Shown here: positions 9,479-17,950 of the stretch, in pieces
How the letters are laid out: every line of letters starts with the position of its first letter
How positions within the stretch are numbered: the stretch's first letter is position 1
Source: Alteromonadaceae bacterium
GTDB lineage: Bacteria > Pseudomonadota > Gammaproteobacteria > Enterobacterales > Alteromonadaceae
Assembly: GCA_015487235.1 (NCBI GenBank)
Contig: WFQC01000083.1
Coordinates: 1 to 55,009 of the forward strand
Direction of reading: 5' to 3'
DNA: 55,009 nt
Program-made: the position numbers and the translations under genes
Notes under the pieces: model-generated
The model's input: only the letters and a program-made list of their open reading frames with translations
What the model was told of the DNA's origin: nothing
The model's database searches: none

Positions 9479-10726
9479 TTAAATTCTTACTTGACCATCA
9501 CCATTAACTAAAAATTTCTCAGTAGTTAAAGATTCCAAGCCCATAGGACCATAAGCATGTAATTTAGTAGTAGCAATACCAATTTCAGCCCCTAAGCCCA
9601 ATTCACCACCATCTGAAAATCGTGATGATGCATTCACCATAACCACCGCAGCATCAACAGCTTGTTGAAAACGTTGTGCTCGTGCTTTATTTTCGGTACA
9701 AATAACTTCGGTATGATGACTGCCAAAACGATCAATATGAGCCAGAGCTTGCTCAAAACTCGCTACAATTTTTATGGCTATTTCGAGATCAAGATACTCT
9801 TCACCAAATTCATGCTCTTGTAAAACTGTCGCCCCTTCAAAATAGTTAGCACTACGCTGGCAAGCATTTATTTTAACGCCTTTTTTAGCAAATGCTTCAG
9901 CGACTTGTGGTAAAAATTGCTCACTAATGTCAGCGTGCACCAATAACCCTTCTAAAGCGTTGCAAACACCCGTACGTTGTGTTTTGCCATTCATCAGTAA
10001 ATTAAGTGCTTTGTCTAAATCAGCATATTTATCAACATAAAGGTGGCATACGCCTTTAAAGTGCTGAATAACTGGTATTTTACTATTATCAGTTACAAAG
10101 TTAATTAAACCTTCACCACCTCGCGGTATGATCAAATCAATATATTGACGCTGCTGCATTAACTCTAATAATAGGGCTCGATCAGGATCAGGAATCACAC
10201 TAATTAATTCAGTCGGTAATAGAAAGTCTGCAAGCACTTTATGCATAACTTCGGCGATAGCCATGCTTGAATTTAAGGCTTCTCGGCCACCACGCAATAC
10301 TACCGCATTACCAGATTTAAAACATAAAGCTCCCGCGTCGGCAGTAACATTGGGGCGAGCTTCATAAATCATACAAATAACGCCTAAAGGTACACGCATT
10401 TTACTGATCTTAATGCCATTAGGGCGTTGAGTTAATTCACGAATTTTACCAACTGGATCATCAAGTAATACCAAGGTTTCGATACCTTCAGCCATTGCCT
10501 CAATTCTATCTTTATTGAGTGTTAGGCGATCAATCATTGCTGCAGACAATTTTATTTGTTTAGCATGAGTTAAGTCTTTTTGGTTGGCGGCCAAAATACT
10601 TTCTGTTGAGGCTTTCAATGCACTAGCCATCGCCAGCAATACTTGATTTTTGGTATCTGTATCGAGTAACGCTAATTTTTTCGCAGCAACTGCCGCTTGT
10701 TTTGCAATAGAAGAAATAAGACTCAT
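9479..10726 (-). CDS. proA: Gamma-glutamyl phosphate reductase ProA
   Basis: ProA is the NADPH-dependent reductase that turns gamma-glutamyl phosphate into glutamate semialdehyde, the second step of proline synthesis. The 415-residue protein belongs to the aldehyde dehydrogenase superfamily. The catalytic Cys255 lies in KTQRTGVCNALEG, and the family motifs YEARPNVTADAGALCFKSGN and LGLGAEIGI are present. In many gammaproteobacteria proB precedes proA; here the upstream gene is a PhzF-family gene instead and no glutamate 5-kinase lies in the window, so proB must be elsewhere. The gene is followed by its own terminator. Confidence 0.95.
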   Translation of the reverse strand: MSLISSIAKQAAVAAKKLALLDTDTKNQVLLAMASALKASTESILAANQKDLTHAKQIKLSAAMIDRLTLNKDRIEAMAEGIETLVLLDDPVGKIRELTQRPNGIKISKMRVPLGVICMIYEARPNVTADAGALCFKSGNAVVLRGGREALNSSMAIAEVMHKVLADFLLPTELISVIPDPDRALLLELMQQRQYIDLIIPRGGEGLINFVTDNSKIPVIQHFKGVCHLYVDKYADLDKALNLLMNGKTQRTGVCNALEGLLVHADISEQFLPQVAEAFAKKGVKINACQRSANYFEGATVLQEHEFGEEYLDLEIAIKIVASFEQALAHIDRFGSHHTEVICTENKARAQRFQQAVDAAVVMVNASSRFSDGGELGLGAEIGIATTKLHAYGPMGLESLTTEKFLVNGDGQVRI

Positions 10727-10810
10727 GAAAAAACCCCAAATTAAATGAGCAAAAAGAGTAGCAAATTAGAGCATACAAGCCCTATAGCATCAACGTTTAC
10801 TCATGTATTT

Positions 10811-11596
10811 TTATAGAGAAATTTCACCTGACATATAATCAACCACCTGACCGATTAAAATAACCTTATCACCTTCAACCTCACATAAAACAACACCTTC
10901 TCGTGCTGAAACTTGTTTAGCGATAAGCTTACTTTTATTAAGCTGTTGCTGCCAATAAGGCGCTAGTTCACAATGAGATGAACCCGTGACAGGATCTTCG
11001 TTAACATTTAGCCCCGGAAAAAAACTACGACTAATAAAATCGCTATCGTGCCCTTTTGCAGTAACAACAACCCCTCTTAAATCAAGTTGCGCCCATAAAT
11101 TAAAATCAGGTGTTAAAGAATAAAGATCAGCGGTATTCTCAAGTACAATAATATAGTCAAAGGCAGATAATACTTGTTTTATCGCTAGATTACCTAAACC
11201 TAACAGTAGTTTTTCCGGAGCAGGTGTCGGTTTAGGCATTGAAGCAGGAAAAACCATACGATAGCCCTGTTCAACTTTAGTCACCTTAAGTTCACCACTT
11301 CGGGTATAAAACACGACTTCCTGCTTTGAATAGTTAAGATGCTGAAAAAGAACATGAGCACTCGCTAATGTTGCATGACCACACAGATCTACCTCTTCAG
11401 CTGGAGTAAACCAACGCAATTGATAACCATCACCTTGAGCGATAAAAAAAGCAGTTTCTGATAGATTATTTTCCTGTGCTATTTGTTGTAATACATTATC
11501 TTCTAGCCAATATTGTAATGGACAAACAGCCGCGGGGTTACCTTTAAAGACAACATCACTAAAAGCATCGACTTGGTATAGTTTTATTTTCATCAT
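10811..11596 (-). CDS. PhzF/YddE-family isomerase-like protein
   Basis: This is a PhzF-family protein of 261 residues with the diaminopimelate-epimerase-like double fold. The N-terminal motif QVDAFSDVVFKGNPAAVCPL contains the conserved GNPAAV. The segment NNLSETAFF carries the glutamate equivalent to the general acid/base of PhzF, followed by RWFTPAEEVDLCGHATLA and the C-terminal NEDPVTGSSHC. No phenazine genes are nearby, so a metabolite-repair or unknown isomerase role is more likely than phenazine synthesis. It stands between proA and a terminator, probably as its own short transcript or with proA. Confidence 0.88.
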   Translation of the reverse strand: MMKIKLYQVDAFSDVVFKGNPAAVCPLQYWLEDNVLQQIAQENNLSETAFFIAQGDGYQLRWFTPAEEVDLCGHATLASAHVLFQHLNYSKQEVVFYTRSGELKVTKVEQGYRMVFPASMPKPTPAPEKLLLGLGNLAIKQVLSAFDYIIVLENTADLYSLTPDFNLWAQLDLRGVVVTAKGHDSDFISRSFFPGLNVNEDPVTGSSHCELAPYWQQQLNKSKLIAKQVSAREGVVLCEVEGDKVILIGQVVDYMSGEISL

Positions 11597-11626
11597 GATA
11601 GGTGATCAACAAATTCTAGGGCAAGT

Positions 11627-11658
11627 AAAAAAGCAGCACCTATAATAAGTGCTGCTTT
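11627..11658 (-). terminator. Strong hairpin terminator after the poly-Arg coiled-coil gene
   Basis: AAGCAGCAC (11631-11639) pairs with GTGCTGCTT (11649-11657) across a 9-base loop. On the minus strand a run of six T follows. It ends the gene at 11693-12820 and lies 31 bases ahead of the phzF-like start codon. Confidence 0.85.
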
Positions 11659-11692
11659 TCATTATTGATAGTGTTTTGTGGAGTAGTTGATA

Positions 11693-12820
11693 TTATCTGC
11701 GACGACGACGGCGTAAACGCTTTTTCGCCTTATCATCAAGATCGATATCAACTTTTTCATCTAATGTTTCATACAATATATGATCAAACTCACCAACAAC
11801 TTTGCTAATAGGCTCTGCTACTTCTGGTGTTTCAGGCGTAATAGGTTTATCTAGCGGTTTTAGCTGCGAGGCAAGTAAAATATCTTCTGGTGACGGTGTA
11901 TCACTAAATTCAATTTTAGTTACGGTCGCTTTTCTTGGTTTGCTTTCAGCTACAGGCTCTGCTGCCGGCTTAAATTTTAACGCAATTGCTTTCTCTTCAG
12001 CTTCTCGTTTAGCTTTTTCTTTTGCTTCAGCCTTGGCTTTAGCTTCTGCTTCACGTTTGGCTTTTTCGTCTGCTTCAGCCTTAGCTTTAGCTTCTGCTTC
12101 ACGTTTGGCTTTTTCGTCTGCTTCAGCCTTGGCTTTAGCTTCTGCTTCACGTTTAGCTTTTTCGTCTGCTTCAGCCTTAGCTTTAGCTTCTGCTTCAGCC
12201 TTGGCAGCTAATTTTTCTTGTTCTACATCTTTGGCTTTTTCGTCCACAGCAGCCTGAGCAATTTTTTGCGCGGCTTTAGCTTCTGCCTTAGCTAAAAAAT
12301 CAGCACTTTCTTTGCTATCTATAGCTTGCTGATCTTTTTCTAAGCGTTCATTAAATTCTTTTTTAACGGTTGAAAGTTCTTCTTTACCCGCTGATGTTTT
12401 CGCTTTAAAGCCAGATAAACTTTTTGATAAATTAGCAAACTGTTCTTCAATAGCTCGTAAAGTTGCTTGCAATTCTTCGTTAGAGTTTTGTGTGTATTTT
12501 TTGAAGGTTACAATTTCTTCATGTAATTCTGTCATTTCTGTATCAGCTTCTGCTAACACAGCGTCAAGTTTTTCTAAACGATTAACAAGCGCCCTTTCTT
12601 TACCAATATATTCTTCAATTAATTCTTTAGGGATAATTGAAGGTGGTTTAGGGGCGGGAATAAGTTCTTCAAACTCTTTAACACAGTTTACGGGCATCCA
12701 ATGACTATAAGATGGGTGCCATGCATAAGCTTCTAAATTTGCTTCAACAAACTTTTTAGCATCGTCCTCGGTTAGAGGCCCCGTTACTTTTCCTTCTACT
12801 GAAAAAAGCCATTTTTTCAT
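11693..12820 (-). CDS. GYF-like-domain / Lys-Ala-Glu coiled-coil protein with C-terminal poly-arginine tail, unknown function
   Basis: I do not recognise a named orthologue. The 375-residue protein has three parts. Residues 1-55 resemble a GYF_2/DUF4339 module (KKWLFSVEGKVTGPLTEDD, then AWHPSYSHWMPV with the spaced Trp residues). Residues about 70-285 are strongly charged and helical, with heptad-like coiled coil and four 16-residue repeats of the type KAEADEKAKREAEAKA at 215-278, resembling the TolA stalk. Residues 286-362 are acidic and proline-containing, and the protein ends KKRLRRRRRR. There is no signal peptide or membrane segment, so it is probably cytoplasmic. It is a single-gene transcript with its own terminator and a long upstream gap. 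Scaffold or nucleic-acid/ribosome-associated roles are guesses. Confidence 0.8.
   Translation of the reverse strand: MKKWLFSVEGKVTGPLTEDDAKKFVEANLEAYAWHPSYSHWMPVNCVKEFEELIPAPKPPSIIPKELIEEYIGKERALVNRLEKLDAVLAEADTEMTELHEEIVTFKKYTQNSNEELQATLRAIEEQFANLSKSLSGFKAKTSAGKEELSTVKKEFNERLEKDQQAIDSKESADFLAKAEAKAAQKIAQAAVDEKAKDVEQEKLAAKAEAEAKAKAEADEKAKREAEAKAKAEADEKAKREAEAKAKAEADEKAKREAEAKAKAEAKEKAKREAEEKAIALKFKPAAEPVAESKPRKATVTKIEFSDTPSPEDILLASQLKPLDKPITPETPEVAEPISKVVGEFDHILYETLDEKVDIDLDDKAKKRLRRRRRR
11987..12178. repeat. Four tandem 48-bp coding repeats
   Basis: Four consecutive 48-bp units inside the coiled-coil gene encode 16-residue repeats (residues 215-278). The first three protein repeats are identical and the last has D-to-K and A-to-E changes; the DNA units differ at a few synonymous sites. 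Because 48 is a multiple of three, gain or loss of units would keep the frame. Confidence 0.9.
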
Positions 12821-13145
12821 AATAATTTTCTACTCCACACAGATAAAACAAACACTAGTCATACACAGTTTGTTCAAGAATATCTCGAAAAACTCATAAT
12901 GAAATTACATGTTAACAAAAATATAACATGTTTTCACTACTGTATTACTCTTATGTATAAAACATTTTAATTAAGATCAAAAGAAATATTTTTGATCTAT
13001 TACTCTTTTTTACTAACATCAGCTCTGTATAAGTTGTGTAAAAGCGGGTATAAGCCGTGAGTAAAATGCAATATTTTTGATTTAAAGCGTTAAACTTCAA
13101 TACCTTATAAAATAACAACAAAATACTAGCAAAAATATAAAAGTA

Positions 13146-13165
13146 AACTAAACTTTAGTTTAGTT
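13146..13165. promoter_or_regulatory. Perfect 9+9 palindrome, operator-like
   Basis: AACTAAACT and AGTTTAGTT form perfect 9-base arms around a TT centre. The size and spacing resemble a TetR-type or similar dimeric repressor site. It is 325 bases upstream of the coiled-coil gene and about 80 bases upstream of the rightward terminator-like hairpin. No regulator gene is adjacent, so the cognate protein is unknown. Confidence 0.4.
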
Positions 13166-13242
13166 AAATTTGTTAAAGATCGTACAGTGACATTTTTTAC
13201 AGTTTAATTAGCGCAGACTCATTTGTATTGAGTATCCCCTGA

Positions 13243-13300
13243 GCCCGATAAACTTTATAATAGTTTTTAGTACGTTATTTAGTTTTCGGGCATTTTTATT
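13243..13300 (+). terminator. Rightward terminator-like hairpin with no known upstream plus-strand gene
   Basis: GCCCGA-T-AAACT (13243-13254) pairs with AGTTTTCGGGC (13281-13291), giving an 11-bp stem with one bulged T and a 26-base loop, followed on the plus strand by ATTTTTATTT. The T-rich tail is only on the plus strand, yet all flanking genes are on the minus strand. It may end a small RNA, or may be a fortuitous structure. Confidence 0.45.
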
Positions 13301-13318
13301 TCGTTAACCCAATCGTTA

Positions 13319-14086
13319 TTAAGTAAGAAATAAACGCTGAAAGTTATCACGAGTATATTCAGCCACTTCGGCTACTGACTGTCCGCGAACACTGGCAATA
13401 AATTTAGCTACCTCTGCAACATAAGCGGGTTGATTTTGCTTGCCTCGATGAGGTACTGGTGCTAAATAAGGCGCATCTGTTTCTATGAGTAAACGATCAT
13501 CAGGGATCTTTTGAGCAACTTCTCTTAAAGCCGTTGCATTCTTGAAGGTCACAATGCCCGAAAAAGAAATGTAGAATCCCATTGCCATCGCTTGCTCTGC
13601 CATTGCTAAGCTTTCAGTAAAACAATGCAGTACTCCGCCCACTTGTTCTGCCCCTTCGGCTTGCATAACCGCTAATGTATCTTCACGAGCATCACGGGTA
13701 TGAATAATTAACGGCTTATTTAACTTTTTAGCGACTTGAATATGCTTTTTAAATGAATCAAGCTGTAGTGCTTTAGTTTCAGGCGCGTAGTAATAATCAA
13801 GGCCTGTTTCCCCAATGGCAATTACTCTAGGGCCACTTGCAAGTGTTAATAAACGTGTAGCGCTTACCTGCTCATCTTGATTAAGAGGATGCATACCGCA
13901 CGACAAATAAACATTATCATAACAAGCTGTTTTTTCAGCCATTAATGGAAAATCATCAAGGGTTACGCTTACGCAAAGCATTTTTTCAACCTTGGCCTGC
14001 TTTGCAGCGGCAATAACATTATCAAGGTTATGATCAAATTGACTGAGATCTAAACGATCTAAATGACAGTGAGAGTCAATAAACAA
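13319..14086 (-). CDS. tatD: TatD-family metal-dependent hydrolase (YcfH type)
   Basis: This is a TatD-family TIM-barrel deoxyribonuclease/hydrolase of 255 residues. The metal site is seen in FIDSHCHLD (His6, His8), in IGETGLDYYY (Glu) and in LLIETDAPYLAP (Asp). Its position as last gene of the tmk-holB-pilZ cluster matches the chromosomal ycfH locus of E. coli, so this is the YcfH paralogue rather than the tat-operon TatD. Physiological substrates of YcfH are not settled. It is 60 bases downstream of pilZ. Confidence 0.93.
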   Translation of the reverse strand: MFIDSHCHLDRLDLSQFDHNLDNVIAAAKQAKVEKMLCVSVTLDDFPLMAEKTACYDNVYLSCGMHPLNQDEQVSATRLLTLASGPRVIAIGETGLDYYYAPETKALQLDSFKKHIQVAKKLNKPLIIHTRDAREDTLAVMQAEGAEQVGGVLHCFTESLAMAEQAMAMGFYISFSGIVTFKNATALREVAQKIPDDRLLIETDAPYLAPVPHRGKQNQPAYVAEVAKFIASVRGQSVAEVAEYTRDNFQRLFLT

Positions 14087-14146
14087 CGACTTACTCCTAG
14101 TAGTTTTTAAATAGTGATAAAGAAACAGCTCGACAAGGCAATAGGT

Positions 14147-14473
14147 TTACATAGTTAATGTGGCTTCTGATGAATTTAACAACCGCCCTAGTGCCTTTTC
14201 AATTTGGCTGCGAAGGTTATCTTTGTCTTCAATAAAGCTAATACCGATACCTGCTGGTGTGCCATTGTTGGCTCCTCGGGGTGTAAGCCAGCAAACTTTA
14301 CCAATTACGGTTGATGATTCTAATGCATCAGGTAAGGTTACTTCTAATCTAAATTCAGTGCCAATATCAAATTCTTCTGTAGTACGAATAAATAAACCGC
14401 CATTTTTCAAAAATGGCATATAAGAAAGATATAACTCATGATCTGTTGTGTATTCTAGTGTTATGTTTTCCAT
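14147..14473 (-). CDS. pilZ: PilZ-domain protein, type IV pilus PilZ type
   Basis: This 108-residue single-domain PilZ protein lies between holB and tatD, where Pseudomonas, Vibrio and Shewanella carry pilZ. The features are TTDHELYLSYMPFLKNGGLFI and VCWLTPRGANNGTPAGIGISF. The N-terminal RxxxR arm required for cyclic-di-GMP binding in canonical PilZ domains is not visible. This agrees with the pilus-type PilZ, which does not bind the nucleotide and acts with PilB/FimX in pilus assembly. A GAGGA ribosome-binding site precedes the ATG. No other pilus gene is in the window. Confidence 0.9.
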   Translation of the reverse strand: MENITLEYTTDHELYLSYMPFLKNGGLFIRTTEEFDIGTEFRLEVTLPDALESSTVIGKVCWLTPRGANNGTPAGIGISFIEDKDNLRSQIEKALGRLLNSSEATLTM

Positions 14474-14493
14474 GGATACATCCTCAAAATAGA

Positions 14494-15438
14494 CTACTTT
14501 TCTTGCATTATACTAGCACAATCGAGTAACAATTTTTCACTAATAAATTGTTTATTTACTTGGTTTAACTGCTTTATTTGCTTGTTTGTATTTAGTAATA
14601 GTTGGTAGGTTTTCCACCATTTTTCTTGTGCTAGTGCGGTTAGCCAAGCAAGCTCTTCAGGCGTAAATAGGCTTTGATTAATCTCCCACCCCGAATGAAA
14701 ACGCAATAAGTTGGTAAGAATTTTTTCAAACCAGCGATAACTATGCGGGTTTTCAGCCAACAGCGTAACCAGCGTATCAAAATCTTGTTGATAACGAAAA
14801 TATTTGATAAATGTTTGTGTAAAATGAACAAATTCTTGTGCTATCGCTTTGTCATTTAACTCTGGTAGTTGACTAATATTGATATATAAATCGACAGACT
14901 GTTCTTTATTCGTTAAAAGTTCACGACCAACAGGTGGTGTAATGGTTAAAACTCGACAGCGACTGATCACCGTAGGTAATAAGGAAGCAGCATCAGCCGT
15001 TAATAAAATAATAGTGCTATTGTTCGTGGGTTCTTCTAGGGTTTTTAATAAAGCATTAGCAGCAGCAATAGTCATTTTTTGTGCATCAGCAACTATCACC
15101 GTTTTGTTTAACCCTAGTTGGGCTTTTTTTTCTAAAAAGTGACTAATTTGGCGTATTTCATCAACCCCAATAGTATTTTTATCACTCTTTATCACCTGAT
15201 GATCAGGATAGTTTTTTTGTTGATAGAGCAAACAATGCTTACATTGTTGACAAGCACTATAAACTTTTTCACTTTGATGATAATGCGGAGATTGGCAATG
15301 CAACAGCTGTGTTAACCAAGTGGCTAATGCTTGCTTTCCTGAACCGGCTAACCCTTGTAATAAAATAGCATGGGGTAATTTTTGTTGCTTCAGCAAATGA
15401 GAAAACTGTTGTTGATACTCTACTAACCAATTCACCAT
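14494..15438 (-). CDS. holB: DNA polymerase III subunit delta'
   Basis: HolB is the delta' subunit of the clamp loader, which opens and loads the beta clamp. The 314-residue protein has a degenerate P-loop GLAGSGKQ at 29-36, the four-Cys zinc module (Cys48, Cys63, Cys66, Cys69 in the CQQCKHC region), LLKTLEEP, and the SRC motif in VISRCRVLTI. It begins 9 bases after tmk stops, so the two are surely cotranscribed. Confidence 0.95.
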   Translation of the reverse strand: MVNWLVEYQQQFSHLLKQQKLPHAILLQGLAGSGKQALATWLTQLLHCQSPHYHQSEKVYSACQQCKHCLLYQQKNYPDHQVIKSDKNTIGVDEIRQISHFLEKKAQLGLNKTVIVADAQKMTIAAANALLKTLEEPTNNSTIILLTADAASLLPTVISRCRVLTITPPVGRELLTNKEQSVDLYINISQLPELNDKAIAQEFVHFTQTFIKYFRYQQDFDTLVTLLAENPHSYRWFEKILTNLLRFHSGWEINQSLFTPEELAWLTALAQEKWWKTYQLLLNTNKQIKQLNQVNKQFISEKLLLDCASIMQEK

Positions 15439-15447
15439 TAGCTCGCC

Positions 15448-16074
15448 TTAGGTGGTTAAAAATTTCATCAATATTTCTTCGATATCTTGGTGCACTTTCA
15501 CTATTGCTTGTTCAGCATTAATGGTAATAATTTTATCATCATTAGCGGCTAACTGGCGGTATTTGTTACGAACACGATGAAAAAAATCAATATTTTCAAG
15601 CTCTATACGGTCTAAATCACCGCGAGCCTTTGCCCTTGATAAACCAATAACAGGGTCAATATCTAAATATAAGGTTAAATCAGGTTTAAAGCCTTTTAAT
15701 GTAATATTGGCAATAGTATCAATAACGTGTTCATCAATGCCTCGACCACCGCCTTGATAAGCCCTAGAGCTTAAGTCATGGCGATCAGCTATCACCCAAT
15801 GTCCTTTGGCTAAAGCGGGATGAATTTTATTGGCTAATAATTGGCTACGACTTGCGTACATCAAAAAAAGCTCTGTCTCTTGAGTAACAATTTCATCATG
15901 GCTGGCTGATTTAACAATAGTACGTAGCTGCTCAGCTAATGGCGTACCACCGGGTTCTCTTACTTTAATATAGGTATGGTTGAGCTTTTGTACGAAGGTT
16001 TCCACAACCGCTATTGCAGAAGACTTACCCGCACCTTCCATTCCTTCTACTACAATAAATTTTCCGCGAGTCAT
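15448..16074 (-). CDS. tmk: Thymidylate kinase
   Basis: Tmk phosphorylates dTMP to dTDP. The 208-residue protein has the P-loop GMEGAGKSS at 11-19, the DRHDLSSRAYQGGGRGID segment of the substrate/DR motif, and the LID region ARGDLDRIE typical of the E. coli-type enzyme with its Arg in the LID. It lies 7 bases after mltG and 9 bases before holB in one minus-strand operon. Confidence 0.96.
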   Translation of the reverse strand: MTRGKFIVVEGMEGAGKSSAIAVVETFVQKLNHTYIKVREPGGTPLAEQLRTIVKSASHDEIVTQETELFLMYASRSQLLANKIHPALAKGHWVIADRHDLSSRAYQGGGRGIDEHVIDTIANITLKGFKPDLTLYLDIDPVIGLSRAKARGDLDRIELENIDFFHRVRNKYRQLAANDDKIITINAEQAIVKVHQDIEEILMKFLTT

Positions 16075-16081
16075 ATTATTC

Positions 16082-17110
16082 CTAGTGTTTATTTTTGGCT
16101 TTACTTTGTAATAAGTATTGGCGTACTGCCTGATTATGTTCTGCTAAGGTTGCAGAAAATACGTGATAACCATTACCTTGGCTAACAAAATAAAGAAAGT
16201 CGGTTTGCGCAGGGTGTACACTTGCTTTTAGCGCTGAAATACCCGGCATAGCAATGGGGGTTGGTGGTAACCCTTTAATACGATAGGTGTTATAGGCTGT
16301 TTTTTCTTTTAAATGAGTGCGCTTAATGTCACCTTGATAACGTTCACCAAGACCATAGATCACTGTAGGATCGGTTTGTAAACGCATATTTTTTCTTAAG
16401 CGGTTAATAAATACTCCTGCAATAACAGGTTGCTCTTCTCTTTTACTGGTTTCTTTTTCAATGATTGATGCCATAACCAATACTTGATAGGCATTTTCAT
16501 AAGGTAAGTTATCATCTCTTTCTTGCCAAACCTGTGCAAGCGTCGTTAACATTTTCTGGTGAGCTCGTTTAAGTAAAGTAAGATCTGATGTATTGGCCGT
16601 ATAAGCGTAGGTATCAGGAAAAAACCAACCTTCAGGATTTTTTTGCTCTATACCCAATAAGTTAGCTATTTCTTCTGGGCTTTTATCATCAAGTTGATGT
16701 GATAGATAAGGCTGCTTTTTTAATAAATTAAGCCACTCTTTAAAAGTGGTTCCTTCTATAAAAGTCACCTCAAATTGGTGCTCTTTTCCTTGCACTAGAA
16801 TGAACAAAAGCTCTTTAAAAGTAAGTTTTTCAGGTAAATAATAGGTACCCGCTTTAATTTGAGCTGCGTTAGGGAACAAGCGTATGTAAGCTTTCAACCA
16901 AAAAGGTTCTTCTAACCAGCCGTTATCAACAAGTTGTTGGGTAAATTTCTGGAAAGAACTTCCTGGTTCAATGGTAATAAGTTGTGCTTTGCTGATCGGA
17001 ACCGTTTTATCAATATGCCCTTTTAGTACCGTAAAAAATACGCCCATAGCAATAATAGCGATAAAAAAAGCGAAAATAAGTCCTTTCAAAAGTGTGCTTA
17101 CTTTAAGCAT
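16082..17110 (-). CDS. mltG: Endolytic murein transglycosylase MltG
   Basis: MltG cleaves nascent peptidoglycan glycan strands and sets their length. The 342-residue protein has an N-terminal membrane anchor (about residues 8-28), a LysM-like region, and the YceG domain with catalytic Glu218 in VMASIIEKETSKREEQ, followed by RLQTDPTVIYG and the TPIAMPG motif. Its start codon overlaps the pabC stop by one base (TAATG), giving coupled translation. This order is the same as pabC-yceG-tmk in E. coli. Confidence 0.96.
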   Translation of the reverse strand: MLKVSTLLKGLIFAFFIAIIAMGVFFTVLKGHIDKTVPISKAQLITIEPGSSFQKFTQQLVDNGWLEEPFWLKAYIRLFPNAAQIKAGTYYLPEKLTFKELLFILVQGKEHQFEVTFIEGTTFKEWLNLLKKQPYLSHQLDDKSPEEIANLLGIEQKNPEGWFFPDTYAYTANTSDLTLLKRAHQKMLTTLAQVWQERDDNLPYENAYQVLVMASIIEKETSKREEQPVIAGVFINRLRKNMRLQTDPTVIYGLGERYQGDIKRTHLKEKTAYNTYRIKGLPPTPIAMPGISALKASVHPAQTDFLYFVSQGNGYHVFSATLAEHNQAVRQYLLQSKAKNKH

Positions 17111-17928
17111 TATAGTGATAAATCTCTTGCGTTAAGTTGTTGATAAAGTGGTTGTATATAATCAGTGGAAAAAACATGATGATTATATGTTTTTACAGGC
17201 ACTATGCCCATAACTGAATTACAAATAAACATGCTATTAATCTCAATAAGCTTACGATTAAGTTCTACAAGTTTGATTGTAACCTCTTCAACGTCAATAG
17301 CACCAAGAATATGTGCTCGTATCAAGCCTGCAACTCCTGAAGACTCAATTTTAGGGGTTTGCCAACCCTTTTTTGTTTGCCAAAAAATATTAGCACAGCT
17401 ACTTTCAATCACCTGTTCATTGATATCACAAACCAGTAAATCGTCTTCATCACGTAAATCTACTTCTTGCCTGATCATGACTTGCTCTAAACGATTCAAG
17501 TGTTTAATACCGGCTAAAGCAGGGTTTATACCTAACTGAAATTCAGCATTGCCAAGTACAATACCTTGCTTTTTCCATGTTAAGTAATGTGCTGGATAGT
17601 CAAAAATAGTGACAATACAAACGGGTTCAATGGCACCCCTTCTTGAATAACCTCGACCACCAACACCCGCTGTAATCGTTACTTTTAATACCGCTAATGA
17701 AAATGATTTAACCGCTTCGGTGATCTGCTGTGTCAATTTTGCAAAATCAGGGGGTGAAATATTCAATTGAATACAGCTGGTTTGTAAACGCTCTATATGT
17801 GCATTAAGTAATGCAACGTTACCTTCAACTATTTTGGCAGTAGTAAACACGCCATCTCCGTAGGATAGCCCACGATCTAAGCAATTTATTTCTGTTGTTG
17901 GTTTACCATTAATCGCACAATAAAGCAT
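17110..17928 (-). CDS. pabC: Aminodeoxychorismate lyase
   Basis: PabC is a PLP enzyme that releases pyruvate from 4-amino-4-deoxychorismate to give p-aminobenzoate for folate. The 272-residue protein belongs to fold-type IV. The Schiff-base lysine is Lys142 in LAGIKHLNRLEQVMIR, and LDRGLSYGDGVFTT is the N-terminal signature. It is separated from fabF by a terminator hairpin, so the pabC-mltG-tmk-holB-pilZ-tatD run may depend on read-through or a local promoter I could not see. Confidence 0.94.
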   Translation of the reverse strand: MLYCAINGKPTTEINCLDRGLSYGDGVFTTAKIVEGNVALLNAHIERLQTSCIQLNISPPDFAKLTQQITEAVKSFSLAVLKVTITAGVGGRGYSRRGAIEPVCIVTIFDYPAHYLTWKKQGIVLGNAEFQLGINPALAGIKHLNRLEQVMIRQEVDLRDEDDLLVCDINEQVIESSCANIFWQTKKGWQTPKIESSGVAGLIRAHILGAIDVEEVTIKLVELNRKLIEINSMFICNSVMGIVPVKTYNHHVFSTDYIQPLYQQLNARDLSL

Positions 17929-17950
17929 AAGTTGATCAGTTAAGGGTGAT

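Larger units (their letters stand above)
12821..13318. other. 498-bp intergenic region rich in inverted repeats
   Basis: No protein gene is supported here. Visible elements are hairpin ACATGTTA/TAACATGT (12907-12931), hairpin AGATCAAAA/TTTTGATCT (12974-12998), a 20-base palindrome AACTAAACTTTAGTTTAGTT (13146-13165) and a terminator-like hairpin pointing rightward (13243-13300). The leftward promoter of the coiled-coil gene must also lie here. There is no obvious terminator for tatD on the minus strand. Confidence 0.7.

Noticed and set aside
10811-11596. A phenazine biosynthesis locus
   Set aside because: Only a PhzF-family protein is present. The family is broad, and no other phz-type gene lies nearby.
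11802-12257. A 151-codon open frame on the plus strand opposite the coiled-coil gene, rich in Ala/Ser
   Set aside because: It is the antisense shadow of the 48-bp repeats: the repetitive Lys/Ala/Glu codons read as Ser/Ala/Leu backwards. There is no ribosome-binding site or homologous pattern.
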